In this document: positions 1 to 7,928 of the stretch, one piece after another
How the letters are laid out: each line of letters starts with the position of its first letter
How positions within the stretch are numbered: position 1 is the stretch's first letter
Source of the DNA: Sporotomaculum syntrophicum
GTDB taxonomy: Bacteria > Bacillota > Desulfotomaculia > Desulfotomaculales > Desulfallaceae
Assembly: GCF_009932395.1 (NCBI RefSeq)
Contig: NZ_LSRS01000006.1
Location: 23,527 to 87,526, forward strand
DNA length: 64,000 nucleotides
Reading direction: 5' to 3'
Notes under the pieces: generated by a model
What the model was told of the DNA's origin: nothing
Databases searched by the model: none
What the model saw: the letters and a program-made list of their open reading frames with translations, nothing else
Position numbers and translations under genes: made by a program

Positions 1-2
1 TG

Positions 3-1115
3 AATCAAAAAGTGGCATACAAAAATAATGAGCACATCCAGTTGGATGTGGCCACTCAGGTGGTTAACGGCCGGACGATGGTGCCGTTGCGTTTTATCAG
101 CGAATCACTGGGTTGTCAGGTGGATGCACACAATACGCCCGATGGTTTAAGAGTGGATATAGCTTGGCTGGAGCCTGACCTGCCGGAAGAGGTAACCTTG
201 TCCAATGAGCGCACTTTAACGGACATCACCACTACAACCAGTGATACGGAATTGATCATTGAACTAACCGTTGAAGATGGCTTGAACAAGGTATTTACGC
301 TACGCGGTCCGGACCGTCTGGTGCTTGACTTGCAAAATACTACCAACAGAGCGGCTAAAGAAGTTAACCTGGAGCATCCGCTGGTGTCTGCTATTAGGAC
401 AGGCCAGTTAAACAGTGAAACTACCCGGGTGGTTTTGGATTTAAACAGAGTGGTTAGTTACCATTTTGAAAAAAATAACGACTCCCTGCTCATTAAGGTA
501 TCCGGCGAACTGTCTTCAATAGCTGATACCATTACAACTGACGAACCGTCCGGCCAACCCGCACATCCGGTGCTGGTAGTTGATGAGCAATTAATTATCC
601 TTGATGCCGGGCACGGCGGTAGAGATATTGGGGCTACCGGTGTTTCAGGAAAATATGAAAAAGATTTGGTGTTATCTATAACCAATCAATTGAAAACCGC
701 ACTGGAGGATGAAGGTTATAAGGTGATACTAACCCGGTCGGACGACACTTATGTGTCGCTCGATGAGCGGGTAGCTATAGCCGACCGGACCAATGCCTTT
801 GCATTTGTCAGTATTCATGCTAACAGTACTGCTAATCCTGCTATCCAGGGGCTGGAGATTTTTAAATATTATGGCTCCGATGGCCGGCTGGCCCAGCATG
901 TTCTGGAGGGGATACTTGAGCGGACCGGTCAGAACAATCGAAAAGTTAAGGAAGCAGGTTTCTACGTGATTAAAAATACATTGATGCCTGCGATTCTGAT
1001 AGAGACCGGGTTTATCAGCAATATCCAGGAGGAAGCATTTCTATGGGAGCCAAAAAACCAGGCGGATATTGTGGAAGGTATTGTGGCGGGTATTATGGCT
1101 TACCAGGGCAGGTAA
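3..1115 (+). CDS. N-acetylmuramoyl-L-alanine amidase with copper-amine-oxidase-N and AMIN domains, 5' partial
   Basis: Cell-wall hydrolase that cleaves the amide bond between N-acetylmuramic acid and L-alanine of peptidoglycan. The frame is open to the window edge, so the GTG at 12 is probably internal and the N-terminus, including any signal peptide, is missing. Counting from that GTG, residues 1-55 are the second half of a copper-amine-oxidase N-terminal-like domain (GRTMVPLRFISESLG), about 60-165 an AMIN peptidoglycan-targeting domain, and about 195-365 an Amidase_3 domain. The zinc ligands are visible: H201 in LDAGHGG, E216 in YEKD and H269 in SIHAN; the catalytic E331 is in IETGF. A strong terminator follows at 1175. 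The function is confident; the physiological role (division, sporulation or turnover) is not visible. Confidence 0.93.
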   Translation, partial: NQKVAYKNNEHIQLDVATQVVNGRTMVPLRFISESLGCQVDAHNTPDGLRVDIAWLEPDLPEEVTLSNERTLTDITTTTSDTELIIELTVEDGLNKVFTLRGPDRLVLDLQNTTNRAAKEVNLEHPLVSAIRTGQLNSETTRVVLDLNRVVSYHFEKNNDSLLIKVSGELSSIADTITTDEPSGQPAHPVLVVDEQLIILDAGHGGRDIGATGVSGKYEKDLVLSITNQLKTALEDEGYKVILTRSDDTYVSLDERVAIADRTNAFAFVSIHANSTANPAIQGLEIFKYYGSDGRLAQHVLEGILERTGQNNRKVKEAGFYVIKNTLMPAILIETGFISNIQEEAFLWEPKNQADIVEGIVAGIMAYQGR

Positions 1116-1174
1116 AAAGCCACTATTCTTTAGCCGGTAAATGGAGCAACTGCTTAGATAATAAGCAGTAAGAT

Positions 1175-1216
1175 ATTATAAAAGCCTGTATTATTGATGA
1201 TACAGGCTTTTATAAT
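1175..1216. terminator. Bidirectional hairpin terminator after the amidase gene
   Basis: A 17-bp perfect stem (1175-1191 with 1200-1216) has an 8-nt loop. The A-rich and T-rich flanks let it act on either strand. It separates the amidase from the agr-like locus. Confidence 0.8.
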
Positions 1217-1429
1217 TGAAAAAATATTCCATTTATTTCATGATACAATTGTTTTTGCGAAACAAAGAACTTGATGGCGGAATTTGCGATCGAAACATTG
1301 ACGTATTCAAAGGTTTTTTTGACAGAAAAGTTGAAAAATACATTATTAGTCAGTAATGATGTATTATCAAATGTAAGTTTAGCTTTTGTGCCATATAACT
1401 TCTTTACATTGAAGATTGCGTGGTGTGAT

Positions 1430-1891
1430 ATGAGCCAGATATTGCTATTTTATCTACAGGGAATTCCAGAAATGACGGGTGTTGTGGCCTGTTGCCTGGC
1501 TTTGGCCAGGGTAAAACTGCGCTGGGGGGTGATCCTGGCTTTTGCCTGCGTTTTAGCGACGGTAATTTATATAATTAGGAACCTGCCGGTCACCTTTGGA
1601 CTGCATAGCGTAGCGGCGATTTTATTAACGGCGCTGCTTATCACCCGGTTTACCAGGGTACCGTTTTCAACAAGCTTTATTGTCGCGTTTGCCAGTTTTG
1701 CCCTTTTGGCGCTACTGGAGGTAAGCGTATATGAACTAGTCGGACAACTTTTAAATATTGAATCCAGTTATTTTGCATTTACTCCTTATACGCGAATGCT
1801 GATGGGGTTGCCCCAGGCCATTATATTGATTGTCATTGCGCCGGTTATTGCCAGGTATCGCAAACCTCTGGAAGGCATGTGGAAAATATGA
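1430..1891 (+). CDS. Stand-alone AgrC-like membrane sensor domain (no kinase)
   Basis: A 153-residue hydrophobic protein with about five membrane segments. The stretch IRNLPVTFGLHS followed by helices and a short acidic loop resembles, by my reading, the membrane sensor half of AgrC-type GHKL kinases of anaerobic Firmicutes. No HisKA or ATPase domain follows. I chose the ATG at 1430 because the protein then begins directly at its first helix; the frame is open further upstream to a TTG/ATG pair at 1271/1274 and neither start has a good ribosome binding site. The gene runs into agrB with an ATGA-type overlap, so the two are translationally coupled. Likely role: a membrane partner of the AgrBD peptide system, either receptor or processing helper. 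This is an inference from context and weak similarity. Confidence 0.6.
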   Translation: MSQILLFYLQGIPEMTGVVACCLALARVKLRWGVILAFACVLATVIYIIRNLPVTFGLHSVAAILLTALLITRFTRVPFSTSFIVAFASFALLALLEVSVYELVGQLLNIESSYFAFTPYTRMLMGLPQAIILIVIAPVIARYRKPLEGMWKI

Positions 1892-2517
1892 GCTATTTAT
1901 CCTTTAGTAGACGTTGGGCAGGTTACTTAAGCCGTCAAACCAACCTCCCGGCGGAACAGGAAACTGTTCTGACCTATATTATTGAGGTGTTGGCCTTAAC
2001 CTTTTTGAATGTCTTTTTAACACTTCTGGTGGGAGCATTCCTGGGAGTACTGCCCGGGACCGCAGCTTGTTTGGTTACAACTGCATTATTCAGACATATT
2101 GCCGGAGGAGCCCATTCCAATTCCCCCCTGCGTTGCGCTGTCGTTACCATTATCATATACCCTATGCTTGCCCTGTTGAGCACCTATTTTAACCGCTTGG
2201 GCCAGGGGGCGGTTGATATGCTGTCGATTGTGGCTTTTGGGGTGGGAATGATGGCTATGATAGTGCTGGCTCCGGTAGATTCTGTAGCCGCCCCCATTAT
2301 CTCTACTGTCCGGAGAAAAAAACTAAAATATGCCTCCGTTGCTTTTGTGATGTTGGTGATTGTCGCGACGCTGTGGTTTAGGGGCAGTCAGTGGCAGTAC
2401 GCTGAAATGGTTCGCACCTGTGTTGCCTTAACGTTGCTGTGGGTTAGTTTTATGCTTACCGGTTGGGGCCATGGATTCATGGCAGTAATTGATGGTATTT
2501 CATTAAGGAAAAGATAG
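1888..2517 (+). CDS. agrB: AgrB-like accessory gene regulator (AgrD-processing membrane endopeptidase)
   Basis: Membrane cysteine protease that removes the C-terminal tail of AgrD and forms the thiolactone of the autoinducing peptide. The family signature is present as FRHIAGGAHSNSPLRC, which supplies the catalytic His and Cys seven residues apart. About five to six transmembrane segments follow, and the length (about 209 aa) is normal for AgrB. The ATG at 1888 overlaps the stop of the upstream gene (ATGA); a GTG at 1879, closer behind GGAAGG at 1870-1875, is an alternative start. The peptide gene agrD lies 11 nt downstream. Confidence 0.9.
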   Translation: MSYLSFSRRWAGYLSRQTNLPAEQETVLTYIIEVLALTFLNVFLTLLVGAFLGVLPGTAACLVTTALFRHIAGGAHSNSPLRCAVVTIIIYPMLALLSTYFNRLGQGAVDMLSIVAFGVGMMAMIVLAPVDSVAAPIISTVRRKKLKYASVAFVMLVIVATLWFRGSQWQYAEMVRTCVALTLLWVSFMLTGWGHGFMAVIDGISLRKR

Positions 2518-2528
2518 GAGGTGAAACA

Positions 2529-2666
2529 ATGAAAAAGGTTAAAGCACAATTGTTTGTCCTCGTGGTTTCAGCGTTACTGTTCTTGGCCAATGTCACTGCT
2601 GCTTTTGGGGCGAGTTGCGCGATTACCTCATACCAGCCTGAAGTGCCTGAAGCACTGAGGAAATAG
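2529..2666 (+). CDS. agrD: AgrD-like autoinducing peptide precursor (45 aa)
   Basis: Precursor of a cyclic thiolactone signalling peptide. It has a strong ribosome binding site (AGGAGGTG at 2516-2523, ATG at 2529). The product has a lysine-rich start, a hydrophobic leader of about 20 residues, then GASCAITSYQPEVPEALRK. The tail YQPEVPEALRK matches the conserved AgrD recognition segment (in Clostridium perfringens the ring CLWFT is followed by HQPEEPKSL). By analogy the predicted ring is Cys30-Ala-Ile-Thr-Ser34, closed through Cys30. The gene sits between agrB and a histidine kinase, as expected. The ring boundary is an inference. Confidence 0.88.
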   Translation: MKKVKAQLFVLVVSALLFLANVTAAFGASCAITSYQPEVPEALRK

Positions 2667-2706
2667 AGAAAGAACATTTTGGTGCTATTATGTTTTGGCT
2701 ATTGCA

Positions 2707-2725
2707 GGGGTGGTGATTCCACCCC
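2707..2725 (+). terminator. Short GC-rich hairpin between agrD and the kinase
   Basis: A 7-bp stem (GGGGTGG with CCACCCC) around a 5-nt loop, followed by a T-rich but interrupted stretch. It could attenuate transcription into the kinase gene or stabilise the short agrD message. Confidence 0.5.
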
Positions 2726-2757
2726 CTATTTAGTGTTCTTTTAAGAAGGTGAAAGGC

Positions 2758-4407
2758 ATGGCAAAGGACAATGTTTCCCACAGGGAAAAAGAACTACAAG
2801 AATATCTGCTTACTACGCATATGCTTTGCCTGCTGATTGTAATATCTTCACTGGTGCTCGGTAATAAATTTAACGTATCGGACCAGATGTACCCGCTTAA
2901 CAATGTGCGTTTATTTATCGTAGCAGGTCTAGTAGCACTGTACCTTCTAATTATTTTAAAAACCAGGAGTATTTCTCTATTGGATGATATTCATGCCATG
3001 TCGTTTGCCAAGGCAGTTTATTTATCTTTTCCCCTGTTGCTGACGATAGTTGCCCTGCTGGCTACAGGTGATAGCATTAATAACATTGAAACCATCTTGC
3101 TGCTGCCCGTTCTAATAGCTGCTTCTATTACCGGTAAAACAGGCGGGTTAATTATGTCTACTCTGTGTACGATGGGATTGGTCTTTTATAACACCTATAT
3201 AAGCAGCTTGAATATATACCAGGCCGGAGAAGAAAACTTACTTTTCATTGGTATGATGTATATAATGGGCTGGCTGGTGGGTGGACTGACCGATATGGAG
3301 TCAAACAACCGCAAGCATTTAAACCAAAGCCTTCAATCCCTGAAGGAAGAAGTTGCTTCCCGGAAGAAAGCCGAAGAACAGCTCAGAGTACTTTCCAGCG
3401 CTGTGGAGCAAAGTCCGGTGATGGTGGTTATTGCAGACACCAGCGGCAGGATACAATATGTTAATAGTAGTTTTACTAGTATTGCCGGCTATTCCCTTGC
3501 AGATGTTGCCGGCAAGGGGATTATGGAAATAATGGGTGAGGAAAAAAATCAGCTGGAACAGTTACCGGGGAGTATGAAATCCGGCGGGGAATGGAAGGGA
3601 GAAATCACTGGTTTGAAAAAAAATGGTGAGTATTATTATGCCAATACTCATCTTTCCTCCCTAAAAGATTCGGCGGGTAGGATAACTCATGTTTTAGGGA
3701 TTGCTGAGGATATTACCGCAAAAAGGCAAATGGAACAGGATATGGCCAAACTGGACCGCTTGAACCTGGTGGGGGAGATGGCTGCCGGTATTGGTCATGA
3801 AATTAGGAATCCCATGACCACGGTGCGCGGCTTTTTGCAGTTACTGAGCGACAAGGAGGATTGCCGGGACTACAGGGAATATTTTAATTTGATGATCGAG
3901 GAACTGGACCGGTCTAATTCGATAATTACGGAATTTCTTGCTATGGCCAAGGACAGGCCCGTTAATTTAAAAAGGCAAAACCTTAACGGCCTGGTGGAGG
4001 CGATGATCCCGCTACTCAATGCCGATGCTATAAACTCTGAGAAAAGCATTGAAGTTGACCTGCAGGCGGTACCTGACCTGCTGCTGGATGAGAAGGAAAT
4101 CCGGCAGTTGCTGTTGAATTTGGCCCGCAACGGGCTGCAAGCCATGCAGCCAAAAGGGAGGTTGACGATACGAACTTTTATGAATAGGGATGCAGAGACG
4201 GTTTTAGCGGTGTCAGATCAAGGCTGCGGTATTGCTCCTGAGTTGCTGGATAAAATCGGCACCCCCTTTTTTACCACCAAGGATGAAGGAACCGGCCTTG
4301 GCCTGGCAGTATGTTTCAGTATTGCCGCCCGGCATAACGCGAGCATAAAAATTGATACAAGTACAACGGGCACCACTTTTTCTGTTGTATTTAGGCAGCA
4401 GGGATAG
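2758..4407 (+). CDS. Membrane-bound PAS-domain sensor histidine kinase
   Basis: Two-component sensor kinase. Residues about 15-180 form five to six membrane helices, followed by a coiled-coil linker, a PAS domain (about 210-325, with a PAC-like end at EDITAKRQMEQDM), a HisKA dimerisation domain with the phospho-acceptor His347 in GHEIRNPMTT, and a HATPase domain with N-box (NLARNGLQAM), DQGCGIAP, FFTTK and GTGLGLAV boxes. The H-box context is typical of KinA/NtrB-like Firmicute kinases, some of which feed Spo0A. I chose the ATG at 2758 because AAGGTG lies 6 nt before it; the GTG at 2749 lies inside that site. No response regulator is encoded nearby, so the partner is elsewhere. Position after agrBD suggests it may read the peptide signal, but its architecture is not AgrC-like. 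Confidence 0.88.
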   Translation: MAKDNVSHREKELQEYLLTTHMLCLLIVISSLVLGNKFNVSDQMYPLNNVRLFIVAGLVALYLLIILKTRSISLLDDIHAMSFAKAVYLSFPLLLTIVALLATGDSINNIETILLLPVLIAASITGKTGGLIMSTLCTMGLVFYNTYISSLNIYQAGEENLLFIGMMYIMGWLVGGLTDMESNNRKHLNQSLQSLKEEVASRKKAEEQLRVLSSAVEQSPVMVVIADTSGRIQYVNSSFTSIAGYSLADVAGKGIMEIMGEEKNQLEQLPGSMKSGGEWKGEITGLKKNGEYYYANTHLSSLKDSAGRITHVLGIAEDITAKRQMEQDMAKLDRLNLVGEMAAGIGHEIRNPMTTVRGFLQLLSDKEDCRDYREYFNLMIEELDRSNSIITEFLAMAKDRPVNLKRQNLNGLVEAMIPLLNADAINSEKSIEVDLQAVPDLLLDEKEIRQLLLNLARNGLQAMQPKGRLTIRTFMNRDAETVLAVSDQGCGIAPELLDKIGTPFFTTKDEGTGLGLAVCFSIAARHNASIKIDTSTTGTTFSVVFRQQG

Positions 4408-4489
4408 CGATAACCCTCGATTGCTATGTATAACTCCACTCCCTATCTAGATCTACCTTGCAGATTGACTCCTATAAAGCTTAAAGAAT

Positions 4490-4526
4490 AACCCTTCAAG
4501 GATGTTTACCTTTTAAGGGTTTTTTT
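4490..4526 (+). terminator. Intrinsic terminator after the kinase
   Basis: AACCCTT pairs with AAGGGTT across an 18-nt loop and is followed by a run of T residues. Confidence 0.75.
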
Positions 4527-4879
4527 GTGCTTTTTTTATATTCATTCATGACACGATAATTTATTTTTATCATTTCATAATATACTATAAACATATTGTA
4601 TCAATACTATAAAGGAAGGTAATGAGGAGATCAAGAATATCATTACGAACATAGAATTATGAAATTTTGAAAGGGGGGCAAATATTTTGCGTTCTAGAAC
4701 GCCGAAATTGAAATAACCAACAAGCCTAGTAGTTATTATCTAATGAAAAGGACTGATATGGTTACTGATCCAGTGGACAGGATGAAAAAGATACTAAGAC
4801 GGACATGAAGTTATTGTTTTTGGCTTTGCTGAGGACTGGATTAACTAAATGGATTAACTAAATGGAAGGAAGTAATCTT
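4527..4879 (+). other. Intergenic leader of the ABC importer with a 13-bp tandem repeat
   Basis: About 350 bases without a recognisable gene. The only clear structure is a perfect 13-bp tandem duplication, TGGATTAACTAAA, at 4837-4849 and 4850-4862, directly before the ribosome binding site of the next gene. Several tiny reading frames exist but none has convincing signals. Confidence 0.5.
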
Positions 4880-6004
4880 ATGAAACGGTTTACTGTTCTT
4901 ATTGGCCTGCTTTTCCTGCTAACCTTTACATTGGTAGGCTGTGGCCAAAATCAACAAGGTAATACTCAAAATGAAGAAGAAATACCGGAGGTTAATTTAG
5001 GGTACATATTCACCAACCACCAAACACCTCTATTGGTTGCCGCTGCTAATGGCGAAGCTTTCAAGGATATGGGTACCTACCTGAAGGAGGTAGTGCCTAG
5101 AGAAAAATATGAACTTATGTCGGATGGCAAAAAGTTGGCTGATATTAATCTAGTTGTAACAAAAAGTGGTTCTGAAACAACAACCCTCTTTGCCCAGGGT
5201 AATCTGGATGTTGCTTTGGGATCTGTCACTGCGTTTATACAAGGGGTAGACCAAAATGTTCCTATTAAAGTGCTTTGCCCGATTCAGACTGAAGGTATGG
5301 GACTAGTTGTGCCGAAGGATAGCAAGATCAATGATTGGAATTCCTTTGCTGCCTATGTAGAGGAAGCTGAGCAGCCGGTTAAAATTGGTTACCATTCTCC
5401 TACCAGTGGACCTAAAATTGTTTTTGAAGGCGCTCTGCATAAGGCCGGCATTAGTGCTACCCAGGACCCCAACGATATGAATGCCGAAATATTGCTGGTT
5501 GACCTTAAAGATACTGCTAATCTAAATTCGGCTTTGACCAGTAAGCAAGTTGACGGGTGGGTTGGACCGGCACCCTTTCCTGAAGTTGCTGTTACACAGG
5601 GTCTTGGTAAAGTGGCCTTGGAACTCAGGGATCTGCCGCCTGTAGGGGAATGGTACGACTTCCCTTGCTGTGTAGTGGGAGCTCATCAAGACTTTATCGA
5701 CCAAAATCCCCAAGTTACTGAAGCCATTATGGAAATCATGACTAATGCTTCCGAGTGGTGCAACCAGAATAAAGATAAAGCGGGCGCCATTACTGCCGAA
5801 TGGATCGGTATTCCTGTTGAGGCAGCAAAAGCCTCCACATTGGTATATAACACAGATCCCTCGGAGGAATGGATGTCTGGAGTTGGTGTTTACATTGACA
5901 TTTTAAATGATATGGATAAGTTTGAAGGCCAGCTAAAGGACAAGACGCTGAATGATGATGTTAAAAAGTTACTCTTCGACTTTAGTTTTATAGAAGAGCG
6001 TTAA
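4880..6004 (+). CDS. ABC transporter substrate-binding lipoprotein, NMT1/TauA-like
   Basis: Extracytoplasmic binding protein of an importer of the taurine/sulfonate/nitrate type. The ATG at 4880 is preceded by GGAAGGA at 4864-4870; it gives a short basic start, a hydrophobic core and a lipobox ending LVGC with lipidated Cys21. The in-frame ATG at 4862 would put extra residues before the signal peptide. The mature part is a typical two-lobe NMT1/SsuA-like protein of about 350 aa. A Cys-Cys pair in FPCCVVG lies at the same place as a Cys-Cys pair in the SaoX-like protein at 11785-12918, which hints at a thiol-reactive or metal-containing ligand. Permease and ATPase genes follow directly. The substrate is unknown. 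Confidence 0.87.
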   Translation: MKRFTVLIGLLFLLTFTLVGCGQNQQGNTQNEEEIPEVNLGYIFTNHQTPLLVAAANGEAFKDMGTYLKEVVPREKYELMSDGKKLADINLVVTKSGSETTTLFAQGNLDVALGSVTAFIQGVDQNVPIKVLCPIQTEGMGLVVPKDSKINDWNSFAAYVEEAEQPVKIGYHSPTSGPKIVFEGALHKAGISATQDPNDMNAEILLVDLKDTANLNSALTSKQVDGWVGPAPFPEVAVTQGLGKVALELRDLPPVGEWYDFPCCVVGAHQDFIDQNPQVTEAIMEIMTNASEWCNQNKDKAGAITAEWIGIPVEAAKASTLVYNTDPSEEWMSGVGVYIDILNDMDKFEGQLKDKTLNDDVKKLLFDFSFIEER

Positions 6005-6010
6005 TCAATA

Positions 6011-6054
6011 TAAGTAGAGGTTCCCGTGGTGAGGCTTTAGGGAACCTCTACTTA
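6011..6054 (+). promoter_or_regulatory. Intercistronic hairpin between binding-protein and permease genes
   Basis: A perfect 15-bp stem (6011-6025 with 6040-6054) has a 14-nt loop. There is no U-tract, so it is more likely an mRNA stabiliser or partial terminator that keeps binding protein in excess over permease. Its last base is the A of an ATG at 6054, arguing against that codon as the start of the permease. Confidence 0.65.
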
Positions 6055-6074
6055 TGAATCCATGGGTGAGATTA

Positions 6075-6911
6075 ATGAGTAAGAATGTCGCCAATATATG
6101 TATAATGCTTATTTTACCTTTAGTATTTATAATTATCTGGTTTTATTTGGCTAAGTCTATCGATAATACCGTCATACTACCATCACCTGCCATGGTGCTA
6201 CAGTTACTGAGCCATCCTTCGGAAAACTTAATTAGTATGGGTTCACTTACCAATAACATATTTATCAGCCTGCTGCGTGTCTTGGCCGGGTATATATTAG
6301 CCGTAATGCTGGCCATACCACTCGGCATACTGATGGGTTATTATGCTAAAATATTTCAGTTGTTTAATACCTTTGTGGGTTTATTTAGGCCGATACCACC
6401 ACTGGCTTGGGTGCCATTGGTTTTAGCCTGGTTTGGCATCAGCAGTTTTGCAACACTAACAGGAGTAGAAAGAGGAATCCTTTTTATATATCTCAATAAC
6501 ATAAAATTATCAATGGTGTTTATTATCTTCATCGGTGCCTTTTACCCGGTACTGACCAGTGCCATTTATGGTGTGAAAAACGTTAAGAAGACATTAATTG
6601 ACTCGGCACGAGTACTTGGAGCCAGCGAGTCGGATATTTTTTTCAAGATTTTAATTCCTGCGGCTAAACCATCAATAGTTAACGGGATGAGAATTGGGTT
6701 GGGGGTAGCTTGGATGTGCCTGGTTTCGGCTGAGATGTTACCGGGTAGTTTGTCCGGTATAGGCTATCTAATCACACATGCCTATACAATTGCCAGGACA
6801 GACGTTGTAATTGCCGGTATGATTAGCATTGGTGTGGTAGGGGCACTCATGGATACCCTTTTTAGGATTTTTGAAGAGAAGAAGTTTAAATGGCAGCGTT
6901 TAATAAGGTAG
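6075..6911 (+). CDS. ABC transporter permease, TauC/SsuC-like
   Basis: Inner-membrane subunit of the importer, a BPD_transp_1 family protein with about six membrane helices. The coupling loop is visible as DSARVLGASESDIFFKILIP (EAA-like motif). I chose the ATG at 6075, which has GGGTGAG just before it (6064-6070), over the ATG at 6054 that lies inside the intercistronic hairpin. The C-terminal part (GLGVAWMCLVSAEMLPG) aligns with the sao permease at 13685-14515, where the serine before AE is replaced by a UGA codon. The ATPase gene follows after 12 nt. Confidence 0.87.
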   Translation: MSKNVANICIMLILPLVFIIIWFYLAKSIDNTVILPSPAMVLQLLSHPSENLISMGSLTNNIFISLLRVLAGYILAVMLAIPLGILMGYYAKIFQLFNTFVGLFRPIPPLAWVPLVLAWFGISSFATLTGVERGILFIYLNNIKLSMVFIIFIGAFYPVLTSAIYGVKNVKKTLIDSARVLGASESDIFFKILIPAAKPSIVNGMRIGLGVAWMCLVSAEMLPGSLSGIGYLITHAYTIARTDVVIAGMISIGVVGALMDTLFRIFEEKKFKWQRLIR

Positions 6912-6923
6912 GTATAGTAATTC

Positions 6924-7694
6924 ATGCCGGAACCAATAATTACAATTAACCAGCTAAGTAAAACTTATCATACCGAGCGGGGCAAGGAAATTAAAGCTAT
7001 CGAGAATTTTAATCTGCAAATCTATGTAAATAATTTCATTTGTATCGTAGGGCCGTCCGGCTGTGGCAAATCCACCTTGCTGAGGATTATTGCCGGCCTT
7101 GATAGTGCCAGTTCAGGGCTTGTTTCTTTCCAGGGTCAGCCTATTTCCAAGCCCTCCAGGGATATCGGCATGGTATTTCAGGAATACTCTCTGTTGCCCT
7201 GGCTAACGGTTATTGATAATGTTGCCCTTGGCCTTGAGTTTGCTAAGCAATCCAGGTCGGTGAGGTTGGATGTAGCCGTTAGTTTTCTCAAAATGGTAGG
7301 ACTCGAGGATTATGCCAGGGCTTACCCATACGAATTATCCGGGGGTATGCAGCAGCGAGTGGCCATTGCCCGGGCATTAGCTAATAACCCACAGGTTCTT
7401 TTAATGGATGAGCCCTTTGGCGCTCTTGATGCTCACACTAGAATATTGATGCAAAAGGAACTCCTGGCTATTTGGGAAAAGAATATGAAAACCATTGTTT
7501 TTGTTACCCATAGCGTTGATGAGGCCATTTATCTGGCCGATACCATTATAGTAATGTCTTCTCATCCCGGAGGAGTTAAAGAAGTCATCAAGGTAAACAT
7601 GGCTAGACCCAGAGATCGAGCAAACCCTATTTATGGGCAGCTGGCTTCACAAATACTATGCATGCTGGAAGAAGAAGTTACCAAAGTAAAGTAA
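6924..7694 (+). CDS. ABC transporter ATP-binding protein, TauB/SsuB-like
   Basis: Cytoplasmic ATPase energising the importer. Walker [11 protein letters not shown]-loop in FQEYSLLPW, signature LSGGMQQR, Walker [13 protein letters not shown] and H-loop VTHSVDEA are all intact. At 256 aa it is normal for the nitrate/taurine-type subfamily. It is the last gene of the three-gene operon; 234 nt separate it from the double-cubane reductase gene. Confidence 0.92.
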   Translation: MPEPIITINQLSKTYHTERGKEIKAIENFNLQIYVNNFICIVGPSGCGKSTLLRIIAGLDSASSGLVSFQGQPISKPSRDIGMVFQEYSLLPWLTVIDNVALGLEFAKQSRSVRLDVAVSFLKMVGLEDYARAYPYELSGGMQQRVAIARALANNPQVLLMDEPFGALDAHTRILMQKELLAIWEKNMKTIVFVTHSVDEAIYLADTIIVMSSHPGGVKEVIKVNMARPRDRANPIYGQLASQILCMLEEEVTKVK

Positions 7695-7928
7695 ACGAAA
7701 AAGTTACTGCTTATTACATATCCAACTCAGTGAGGTAAACAGATAAAAAGCCTGTACTTGTAATGAATCGCAAGCTTTTCGTTATATTGCCATAAAAATA
7801 TATTTTATTACGTCCCTATGCAACATAAAAACATTAAATAAACAACATAAAGGAGTTGTATGAAACAATAAAGAAAATACTTTTAGTTTTAGAGGATTTA
7901 TGTAATTTTACATGGGAGGTTTGAGCTA

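Noticed and set aside
7849..7871. Three-codon leader ORF (AAAGGAG then ATG AAA CAA TAA) before the double-cubane reductase
   Set aside because: The spacing is tight, the peptide is too short to evaluate, and no attenuator structure follows.
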